A stretch of 18,082 nt of DNA from W0P28-013 sp963658575. Its GTDB lineage: Bacteria; Bacteroidota; Bacteroidia; Bacteroidales; Paludibacteraceae. Location: positions 1-18,082 of the forward strand of contig CAVKQB010000048.1 in NCBI GenBank assembly GCA_963658575.1. The letters run 5' to 3'. The position numbers were made by a program, and so were the translations under genes. Positions 6,370 to 12,753 of this stretch are shown here, piece after piece (the stretch's first letter is position 1; each line of letters opens with the position of its first letter). Below the pieces are notes generated by a model, which was not told the DNA's origin, did no database searches, and saw nothing but the letters and a program-made list of their open reading frames with translations.

Positions 6370-6696
6370 ATGAACAAACAATCCGTATTGACCATTCGTC
6401 TCGAGGAGGAGCTAAAAAACGAATTCACCGCCCTCTGCAAAAAGTTTGGTATGAGCGCCACCACAGCACTCACCATCTATGTGCGCGCCGTTGTACGCAG
6501 TCGCTGCATTCCGTTCGAGATTGCCGACGAAACAATCGAGGTCGAATCGCTCGCACAGAACCGCGAAAACAAAAAGGGAAACGCTCAGATTCAGGAACTT
6601 ACGTCGAAACTGCTGGGCGCAATCGTTCGTGGCGGCAACAGCGTGGGGTTGGGCGGCAAAGAACGCGGCAAACACAAGTCGAAAAGTGTGAAATAA
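6370..6696 (+). CDS. RelB/DinJ-family antitoxin, apparently orphan
   Basis: A 108-residue protein. Residues 1-50 are a ribbon-helix-helix domain of the RelB/DinJ type: SVLTIRLEEELKNEF gives the strand and first helix, and KKFGMSATTALTIYVRAVV the second helix. IPFEIADE resembles the short conserved tail of the family. The remainder is an unusual basic extension rich in Gly, Lys and Asn (GGNSVGLGGKERGKHKSK). RelB/DinJ proteins repress their own promoter and neutralise a RelE/YafQ-like ribonuclease, but no toxin reading frame follows in 6697-6912, nor does one precede it. It may be a solitary regulator, or an antitoxin acting on a distant toxin. Confidence 0.8.
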   Translation: MNKQSVLTIRLEEELKNEFTALCKKFGMSATTALTIYVRAVVRSRCIPFEIADETIEVESLAQNRENKKGNAQIQELTSKLLGAIVRGGNSVGLGGKERGKHKSKSVK

Positions 6697-6726
6697 TGTT
6701 AAAATCACACGGTTTTGGGACGAAAA

Positions 6727-6767
6727 ATTTGTATATACATTGTATGACATTTGTATATACAATGTAT
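6727..6767. repeat. paired 19-bp repeats with 22-bp period, partly palindromic
   Basis: ATTTGTATATACATTGTAT at 6727-6745 and ATTTGTATATACAATGTAT at 6749-6767 differ at one base. Because each contains ATACAWTGTAT, the pair can also be read as an inverted repeat. It lies 30 bp after the RelB-type gene and about 85 bp before the acyl-CoA ligase promoter. It could be an operator, possibly for the ribbon-helix-helix protein encoded just upstream. The rest of 6697-6912 shows only an AT-rich spacer and that promoter. Confidence 0.75.
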
Positions 6768-6852
6768 ATCTTTTCGCTAGCAAAACAATAGCAATCTGCA
6801 TTCAAATTTGTGCATTTGTGCAGCGGACGTTTTGTGCAAATAGAGCCGTTTT

Positions 6853-6886
6853 TTTGATGTGGTATGAGAAAAAAAAATTATCTTTG
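6853..6886 (+). promoter_or_regulatory. promoter of the acyl-CoA ligase gene
   Basis: TTTG at 6853-6856 and TATCTTTG at 6879-6886 form a Bacteroidetes-type promoter with a 22-nt spacer, slightly long. The start codon is 26 bp after the -7 box. Confidence 0.6.
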
Positions 6887-6912
6887 CCGCGCAATCAAAA
6901 AAAAGGAATTCT

Positions 6913-8568
6913 ATGGAACAGGAGAGAAAACATTTTCTTGATTATTTCGAAAACTCGATTCGTACCAATTGGAATGCGCCTGCATTCGACGACTACGGCA
7001 GCGATGTGGCTTTTACCTACGGTGGAATGGCCGAAAAAATAGCGCAACTGCACGTCATGTTCGAGAGCCTTGGTCTGCAAAAGGGCGACAAAATCGCGCT
7101 GTGCGGCCGCAACAGTTCGATGTGGGCTATAAACTACTTGGCCACAATCAGTTACGGTTGTGTAGCGGTTTCGATTCTGTGCGATTTCAGCGCAGAAAGC
7201 ATTCAGGCACTCGTGAACCATAGCGATGCCAAACTCTTTTTGGTCGGTCCGGTGGTGTGGAAATCGCTCACGCCGTCCGAGATGCCAAACTTGCTGGCCA
7301 TCGTGTCGATAGAGGATTCGACGTTGCTCGAGTCGCGTAGCGAGCAAGCCACTGCCGCTTTCAAAGGTTACATGGCCGCTTTTGCCGCCAAATATCCGAA
7401 CGGATTCGCTCCGGAAGACGTTCATTACGAGCGTTTTTCGCCCGAAACGCCACTGCTGATAAACTACACATCGGGCAGCACCGGCGACCCGAAAGGCGTG
7501 GTGCTCAGCTGGCGCAGCATCGACTCGAACATGCAATTCAGCCAAGAGCGGATACCCAACAGTTCGGCCGACCGCCTGCTGTCGATGTTGCCGATGGCGC
7601 ACATGTTCGGCCTCGCCATCGAGGTGATGTACCAAGTGGCTGGCGGCACGCACATCACGGTGTTGAACAAGACGCCGTCGCCTGCAGTGCTGATGAAAGC
7701 CCTTTCGGACGTACACCCTTATATGATGTTGGTGGTGCCGTTGGTCATCGAAAAGGTGTTCAAATCGAAAATTTTCCCCGTCATTCACAAGCCGTTGGTG
7801 CGCCTGCTGTGGTACACGCCGGGCATCAACCGCATTCTGCACAAAAAGGTTTACGACCAACTGATGAACGCCTTTGGCGGCAAGCTGCGCTATCTGATTA
7901 TTGGCGGTGCAGCGTTGAACCACGAGGTGGAAAATTGCCTGAAAGCAATAAAATTCCCGTTCACGGTGGGCTACGGCATGACCGAATGCGGACCGCTGGT
8001 TTGCTATGAAGATTGGCCGAAATTCAAGCACCGCTCGTGCGGCAAACCCGTCGACAGAGTAGAAGTGCGCATCGATTCGGAGAATCCGCAGCGCAAAGTG
8101 GGCGAAATCCTCGTCAAGGGCGACAATGTGATGCTCGGTTACTACAAAAACGAGGCGGCCACCAAAGCCATCTTCACCAGCGACGGCTGGATGCGCACGG
8201 GCGACCTCGGTGTGATGGACAAGCAAGGAAATCTGTCGATTCGCGGCCGCTCGAAGAGCATGATTCTCGGCCCTTCGGGACAAAACATTTATCCTGAAGA
8301 GATCGAAGGCAAATTGAACAACATGCCTTGCGTGGTCGAGTCGTTGGTGGTCGATCGTGACGGCAAACTCACGGCACTCGTCTACATCGACGAGGAGCAG
8401 GTGAAAAAAGATATGCCTGGCAAGACGATTGAGGCGTTTTTGGAAGAGACGCGCCAACGTGTGAATCGGCTGTTGCCCGTGTTCTGCCGCCTGCAGGCCA
8501 TGGAGCGGGTTACCAAAGAGTTTGAGAAGACACCGAAGCGCAGCATCAAGCGGTTCTTGTACAAATAA
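6913..8568 (+). CDS. long-chain fatty acid--CoA ligase (AMP-binding enzyme)
   Basis: A 551-residue member of the adenylate-forming superfamily, which activates a fatty acid with ATP to an acyl-adenylate and then to acyl-CoA. Motifs in order: P-loop YTSGSTGDPKG (residues 185-195), GYGMTE (353-358), MRTGDLG (427-433) and the hinge region RGRSKSMILGPSGQNIYPEE that swings the C-terminal domain. The last residues, TPKRSIKRFLYK, carry the basic C-terminal end where a catalytic lysine is expected. At about 550 residues it has the size of the short Bacteroidetes FadD-like proteins. It is cytoplasmic or peripherally membrane-bound. It has its own promoter and a strong terminator, so it is a single-gene unit. 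Chain-length preference cannot be read from the sequence. Confidence 0.92.
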   Translation: MEQERKHFLDYFENSIRTNWNAPAFDDYGSDVAFTYGGMAEKIAQLHVMFESLGLQKGDKIALCGRNSSMWAINYLATISYGCVAVSILCDFSAESIQALVNHSDAKLFLVGPVVWKSLTPSEMPNLLAIVSIEDSTLLESRSEQATAAFKGYMAAFAAKYPNGFAPEDVHYERFSPETPLLINYTSGSTGDPKGVVLSWRSIDSNMQFSQERIPNSSADRLLSMLPMAHMFGLAIEVMYQVAGGTHITVLNKTPSPAVLMKALSDVHPYMMLVVPLVIEKVFKSKIFPVIHKPLVRLLWYTPGINRILHKKVYDQLMNAFGGKLRYLIIGGAALNHEVENCLKAIKFPFTVGYGMTECGPLVCYEDWPKFKHRSCGKPVDRVEVRIDSENPQRKVGEILVKGDNVMLGYYKNEAATKAIFTSDGWMRTGDLGVMDKQGNLSIRGRSKSMILGPSGQNIYPEEIEGKLNNMPCVVESLVVDRDGKLTALVYIDEEQVKKDMPGKTIEAFLEETRQRVNRLLPVFCRLQAMERVTKEFEKTPKRSIKRFLYK

Positions 8569-8571
8569 ACG

Positions 8572-8602
8572 AAAAACGGTTGCCGAGGCAACCGTTTTTT
8601 TT
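8572..8602 (+). terminator. intrinsic terminator of the acyl-CoA ligase gene
   Basis: A perfect 13-bp inverted repeat (AAAAACGGTTGCC, loop GA, then the complement) ends in a run of eight T. The A run on the 5' side makes it usable in both directions, so it could also stop the minus-strand gene that ends at 8622. Confidence 0.92.
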
Positions 8603-8621
8603 GACTGATGGGGATTCGCAT

Positions 8622-8899
8622 TTAAGGCTCAATTGCACACATGGAGCGCACTGTTTTGCCTTGCGATTGGGCATAGGCTATCTCGCGTTTAGTGCTTGCG
8701 CCAACGTAGCCGTCTGGATTTATCACAAAAATCTCGTCGGCCATGTCAATTTTTGCCAAATGCATTTGGTCGAGCATCTCTTTCACGCCGTCATTCCACA
8801 CCTCGTTGTCGCCGCTGTGGCCAAACAGTCCCACCGAAATCACGATGTTTCCATCGAGCGTGAGCCGTTTTTGCGCCGCCAGAAATTCGTCCTTGTGGG
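8622..8899 (-). pseudogene. 5'-truncated nucleoside 2-deoxyribosyltransferase-like (DUF4406-type) gene
   Basis: The minus-strand frame encodes a recognisable family body from KDEFLAAQKRLTLDGNIV through VGLFGHSGDNEVWNDG, MADEIFVINPDGYVG and STKREIAYAQSQGKTVR to its stop at 8622. This is the nucleoside 2-deoxyribosyltransferase-like fold with the conserved NPxGYxGxST motif. The usual beginning, a short hydrophobic strand with a CGSTRF-type motif, is missing. Beyond about 8899 the frame becomes lysine-rich nonsense from a poly-T tract, with no ATG. The GTG at 8843 could start only a 73-residue fragment without the nucleotide-binding N-terminus. It is most likely dead, cut at the edge of the adjacent acquired region. 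Confidence 0.75.
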
Positions 8900-8913
8900 C
8901 GCATCCGCGGTGC

Positions 8914-8944
8914 TTTGTTTTTGTTTTTTTTTTTGCTACCTTTG
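8914..8944 (+). promoter_or_regulatory. well-formed promoter without an intact gene
   Basis: TTTG at 8914-8917 and TACCTTTG at 8937-8944, with a 19-nt spacer, form one of the best promoter matches in the window. It points at the remnant at 8952-9038 and the IS element. No intact gene starts after it before the transposase. Confidence 0.55.
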
Positions 8945-8951
8945 TCGATGT

Positions 8952-9038
8952 CTTGTGCGGGAGGCCGGCAAAGACTTTGAGAACGAAGTGAACTATTTGG
9001 AAATTGTGAAGAGCAATATTATGGCTTTTGCTAAGTAA
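8952..9038 (+). pseudogene. C-terminal coding remnant next to the IS element
   Basis: The frame ending at TAA 9036-9038 reads LVREAGKDFENEVNYLEIV and then KSNIMAFAK, which looks like an authentic protein C-terminus, with balanced residues and amphipathic helix character. Upstream of about 8950 the same frame dissolves into low-complexity sequence. I do not recognise the parent protein. Because a promoter lies directly upstream, an internal deletion that removed most of a gene would explain the arrangement. The remnant ends two bases before the IS left end. Confidence 0.4.
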
Positions 9039-9040
9039 AA

Positions 9041-10079
9041 CCCGTTGGCGGAATTATTTTAATCGAAAAAAACAAAAAAACATACTAAAAAAGTTGCACA
9101 TGTCATTGATTTTTAGTAATTTAGTGGTATCAAAAAATCATTAAATTCAATGATCAAAACATGTACAACTTACACGCAAAGTTCGCCAAAATACTCGAGA
9201 TATGCAAACAATTCTCCCAAAATCTTGTCAATGAGGATGGAAATGTCGTTCGTCCGGGGCCAGTGCCTAAATTTTCCGACTTGGAAGTGGTCGCCCTATC
9301 TTTGACGGCAGAAGCGGAAGGCATTGATAGCGAAAAATGGTTGTTCGACAACAAATTACAAGAGTATAAAGACAGTTTTCCGAATATCATATCTCGAAGG
9401 CAATTTAACGACCGCAGAAAGAAAACAGCAGAATTGTGCGAGAAAATCCGCAAAAGAATCGCAATGGAAATGGATGGTAACGAACAACAATTCTTCGTAG
9501 ATTCAAAACCGATACCTGTATGTCGGCTTGCGAGAGGGGAACGCTGCCAAATGGGGAAGACTGGAGATTATGCGACGGCACCTGATTTTGGATATTGCGC
9601 CTCACAAAACACACATTACTTTGGCTATAAATTGCACGCAATGTGCGGATTAAGCGGCGTGATACACTCTTACGATTTGTCGAAAGCAAGCGTCTATGAC
9701 CTCAATTATATGAAAGATATACGCTTGCAATATCACGATTGCAGCATCTATGGAGATAAGGGATATATCGGGGCGGATGTGCAACTTGATCTGTTCGAGA
9801 CGGCACACATACGGCTTGAATATCCGTACCGACTCAATCAGAAAGATTGGAAACCGACATTCATTCCGTTTGCCAAGGCAAGAAAGAGAATTGAAACGCT
9901 TTTTTCGCAACTGACCGACCAATTTCTGATCATTAGAAACTATGCAAAAATAACGACCGGTCTGTTTGCCAGAATTATCGGCAAAATTAGTGCGCTGACC
10001 GTTTTACAATATGTAAACTTCATTAACAACAAACCCATCGGAAGAATTAAATACGCACTAACCTAATTCCGCCAACGGG
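9041..10079 (+). mobile_element. IS982-family insertion sequence, 1039 bp
   Basis: The element is bounded by perfect 16-bp inverted repeats: CCCGTTGGCGGAATTA at 9041-9056 and its complement at 10064-10079. It contains one transposase gene that fills most of its length. The flanks (CTAAGTAAAA on the left, GTTATTCAAA on the right) show no target-site duplication, although this family usually makes short ones. It looks intact and could be active. It lies immediately upstream of the defence operon and in the same orientation. Confidence 0.9.
9161..10066 (+). CDS. IS982-family DDE transposase
   Basis: A 301-residue protein of the size usual for this family. The N-terminal third is helical (LEVVALSLTAEAEG is typical of the family's start). 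The catalytic triad can be placed at D114 in FFVDSKPIPVC, D199 in YGDKGYIG and E245 in KRIETLFSQL. The region between D114 and D199 contains GYKLHAMCGLSGVIHSYDLS, the family's middle strand set. The frame is complete with no frameshift. It begins 120 bp inside the left end. No strong promoter was recognised inside the element. Confidence 0.93.
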   Translation: MYNLHAKFAKILEICKQFSQNLVNEDGNVVRPGPVPKFSDLEVVALSLTAEAEGIDSEKWLFDNKLQEYKDSFPNIISRRQFNDRRKKTAELCEKIRKRIAMEMDGNEQQFFVDSKPIPVCRLARGERCQMGKTGDYATAPDFGYCASQNTHYFGYKLHAMCGLSGVIHSYDLSKASVYDLNYMKDIRLQYHDCSIYGDKGYIGADVQLDLFETAHIRLEYPYRLNQKDWKPTFIPFAKARKRIETLFSQLTDQFLIIRNYAKITTGLFARIIGKISALTVLQYVNFINNKPIGRIKYALT

Positions 10080-10098
10080 GTTATTCAAATATTTTCCC

Positions 10099-10106
10099 TA
10101 ATTTTG
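10099..10106 (+). promoter_or_regulatory. candidate -7 element upstream of brxP, at the IS edge
   Basis: TAATTTTG lies 20 bp outside the right end of the IS and 87 bp before brxP. Its -33 region would fall inside the IS right inverted repeat, where no TTTG is present. It may therefore be a hybrid promoter or the damaged remnant of the native one. Confidence 0.35.
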
Positions 10107-10143
10107 CAAACTAATTGCATTTATTATAGGGCATTACAATTTC

Positions 10144-10165
10144 TTGTTTTACGAAAGTAAAACAA
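10144..10165. promoter_or_regulatory. perfect 9-bp inverted repeat with GAAA loop in the brxP leader
   Basis: TTGTTTTAC, GAAA, GTAAAACAA forms a perfect dyad 28 bp before the brxP start codon. As RNA it would fold with a GNRA tetraloop; as DNA it is a candidate operator for a dimeric regulator. No T run follows, so it is not a terminator. Confidence 0.6.
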
Positions 10166-10192
10166 AATCAAACGAATCAGCAAATACAGATC

Positions 10193-12739
10193 ATGTTCAA
10201 AGTAATATGGGACGCAGAATATAACGGCGTTCAACTCACGATATCATCGAAAGGTGATGCCTTGAATGCGGCACCACGTCCGGTGTTCTGGGAGGAACTC
10301 GACATACTTGGCCTCAATAAAAAGGGATGGATATATCCTCATGTTGAAGAACCGTTGTTGTGGGCGTGCGATCGTCGCTATTTCTATAAGGGTGAATTTG
10401 TGTTAGAGGTGAAAGGTGGCAATGTATTTGATGCGCCAACCGTTACTCAGCAAGAAGGCTTTGAGAGTATGATTTTGCATCCAGTGGATATGGAACGACT
10501 GCGTTCGCGTAACGAAGATACCATGTTCATCATCGAACATGAGGCCATGGATTTCATCAACCAAACTTATCGAAGATACAAGAACCTGCGCGAAGTTTCA
10601 CAAAAGAATCCCGACATTGATTTTCAACGCCTTGCCAGTAACCTAGAAAAGAAGACTAAAGAAGAGCATATTGTTGTCAAAGAAGATTGCGACAGTTTTG
10701 ATGTTATGCCGTTGAGCAAGGCAGAGGAACTTGGTAAGGCTCCAATTCTAAATAACAATATTGAGATGTATGTCGCTTCATTTTCGGGAGGAAAGGATTC
10801 GCAAGTCGTTTTGGATTTGGTCACGAGAGTTATACCCGGTGAAGATTTGCTGGTAGTCTATTCTGATACGGGATATGAACTACCCACGTCGTTGGATCTT
10901 TACAAGACGGTAGAAAAAATCTATTCGAAAAAATATCCTACTATCAAATTCTTATTAGCCAAGAATCACGAGAAGGTATTAAACTATTGGGATTTGATGG
11001 GCTCGCCAAGCAATGTGCATCGTTGGTGCTGTGGAGTTATGAAGACTGCTCCTTTGTACAAACTTCTCAAAGCAGTTTCAAATTTGGGCAGGCAGCCGCA
11101 TGTAATGTCATTCATAGGTACGAGAGCAGAGGAAAGTCTTAGGCGCTCAACCTATCAGAGGGTTGCAAAAGACGCAAAACATACGAATGTCCTTAATGTA
11201 AGTCCCATTCTTGAGTGGAACACTACGGAAGTATGGTTGTATTTATTATTCAACCGATTGCCGATAAATTCGGCTTATAAAAAAGGTTTGGGACGAGTGG
11301 GGTGTGTCATCTGTCCGTTTGGCTCGGATTGGAATGACTATCTCTGTAATCATATTTTCTCGGAAACAACGCGGCCGTTTCTCGATAAAATTCGCGAAAT
11401 AGTGAAAAAGAACGGAGTTAAGGATGTAGAAAACTATATCCGAAGTGGAAACTGGAAGATTCGTGCTGGTGGTAAGGGATTTGAAACGAAATCAAAAGTC
11501 GGCATAATTAGCCCGCTTCAGGCTGTAGACTTCAAGGCTTTGATAACATACCCTAAGGAGAACATCTTTGAATGGCTGAAAGTTCTTGGCGAAAATTCTT
11601 GGGTACAAGTAGATAATGTATATAATGGTCAAATAAAATATAATCAGACCATTATATCCATGAGATTGACCTTTGATGAAGTGAATAACACCCTATTGGT
11701 AGAAGCCTTTAATGTAGGCAATAATCCATTCTTTGTGAGTCATCTTAAACGGGTAATCAATAAAACAACGTATTGTGTACATTGTGAATTATGTGAAGTA
11801 GAATGTCCAACCGGTGCTTTGTCCGTAGTCCCAATTGTGAAAATTGACAAGTCTAAATGCATCAAATGTCGTAAATGTTTAGACTTTAAGGAGGACGGAT
11901 GTATTTCGGCAAATTCACTAAAACAGTCAGAAGGAATAAAAATGGCAACACAGAAAGACAAAAAGACGACAATTAATCGCTACAACAATTTCGGTTTCCG
12001 TGAGAAGTGGCTTCAATTCTATATGGAGCATGTGGACACATTCTTTGAGAATGACGAACACGGTATTAACAAGGAAAACCAAATGAATCCATTCTTAAAC
12101 TGGATGCGTGATTCGGATATTCTCAAGACCGATTCTAAAGAAATGACGGAGATCGGTAAGTTGTTTGCTGAGAAGTATTCAGTTAAATCTGACAAAATTT
12201 GGGAGATTATTTGGATCAACCTTACCTGCAATTCTGAAATGTGTAGTTGGTATGCTTACAATATAGTCTACAATAAGCCTTATCAGAAATCAGAAATTGA
12301 AATAATGATGGAATCTTCTCTTGCTGAGTATAGTAATTCTGTAAGAAAAAATGCCCTTGGCTCCTTGCAAAATGCGTTTGTTTCATCACCTCTGGGCGAG
12401 AAACTTTCTGTTGGTATGATAACAAAAGAAAACAACAAGCCTGTTTTCAATAGAATACCATTTAATGCTATTTCGCTCTGTGCCGTAGCTTATTCTCTCT
12501 TCCGCTATGCCGAACGCCAAAAGCGTTACTTGCTGACAGTATCAGAATTCTATGACGTGAATCAGAGAGAGGGTATCTATCGTCAGTTTGGCATCAACAA
12601 GGACACCTTCGAGCGTCTGCTCCTGTCTCTTCAGGAAGATAGTAACCATGTTCTTCGTGCCGAACTTAACATGGGGCTGGACAATATTATCCTTCGGGAT
12701 GACCTTAAATCAATCGACATTCTTAAAATGATGCTTTAA
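10193..12739 (+). CDS. brxP: BREX-4 protein BrxP: PAPS-reductase-like enzyme with 4Fe-4S and DUF4007-like domains
   Basis: An 848-residue multidomain protein. An N-terminal module (about 1-180) contains WACDRRYFYKGEFVLEVKGG. Next comes a PP-loop PAPS-reductase/DndC-like domain: SGGKDS (198-203), YSDTGYE (223-229), WCCGVMK (C279, C280) and GCVICPFG (C371, C374), the four cysteines probably holding an iron-sulfur cluster as in DndC. A ferredoxin-like segment follows, with C528, C531, C534, C538 and C556, C559, C562, C570. Residues from about 590 resemble DUF4007, a domain found with phosphorothioation genes (NPFLNWMRDSDIL, then a helix pair). Known: type 4 BREX has brxP in place of the pglX methyltransferase. 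Inferred: it performs adenylation or sulfur chemistry on DNA or another target to mark self. The stop is 14 bp before brxC, so the two are in one operon. The gene is AT-richer than the left half of the window. Confidence 0.88.
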   Translation: MFKVIWDAEYNGVQLTISSKGDALNAAPRPVFWEELDILGLNKKGWIYPHVEEPLLWACDRRYFYKGEFVLEVKGGNVFDAPTVTQQEGFESMILHPVDMERLRSRNEDTMFIIEHEAMDFINQTYRRYKNLREVSQKNPDIDFQRLASNLEKKTKEEHIVVKEDCDSFDVMPLSKAEELGKAPILNNNIEMYVASFSGGKDSQVVLDLVTRVIPGEDLLVVYSDTGYELPTSLDLYKTVEKIYSKKYPTIKFLLAKNHEKVLNYWDLMGSPSNVHRWCCGVMKTAPLYKLLKAVSNLGRQPHVMSFIGTRAEESLRRSTYQRVAKDAKHTNVLNVSPILEWNTTEVWLYLLFNRLPINSAYKKGLGRVGCVICPFGSDWNDYLCNHIFSETTRPFLDKIREIVKKNGVKDVENYIRSGNWKIRAGGKGFETKSKVGIISPLQAVDFKALITYPKENIFEWLKVLGENSWVQVDNVYNGQIKYNQTIISMRLTFDEVNNTLLVEAFNVGNNPFFVSHLKRVINKTTYCVHCELCEVECPTGALSVVPIVKIDKSKCIKCRKCLDFKEDGCISANSLKQSEGIKMATQKDKKTTINRYNNFGFREKWLQFYMEHVDTFFENDEHGINKENQMNPFLNWMRDSDILKTDSKEMTEIGKLFAEKYSVKSDKIWEIIWINLTCNSEMCSWYAYNIVYNKPYQKSEIEIMMESSLAEYSNSVRKNALGSLQNAFVSSPLGEKLSVGMITKENNKPVFNRIPFNAISLCAVAYSLFRYAERQKRYLLTVSEFYDVNQREGIYRQFGINKDTFERLLLSLQEDSNHVLRAELNMGLDNIILRDDLKSIDILKMML

Positions 12740-12753
12740 GCACATCTACGACT

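Noticed and set aside
6895..8457. 520-residue minus-strand open frame opposite the acyl-CoA ligase gene
   Set aside because: Composition is His/Arg/Val-rich with no domain motif, while the plus strand has all ligase motifs in order. It is a codon-bias shadow.
8580..9038. 152-residue plus-strand frame covering the terminator and the minus-strand gene
   Set aside because: It starts inside the terminator hairpin and reads through poly-T (FFF-rich). Only its last ~29 codons look like real protein, so only those are reported.
10144..10165. Terminator between the IS transposase and brxP
   Set aside because: The stem is AT-rich and followed by AAATCAAACG with no T run.
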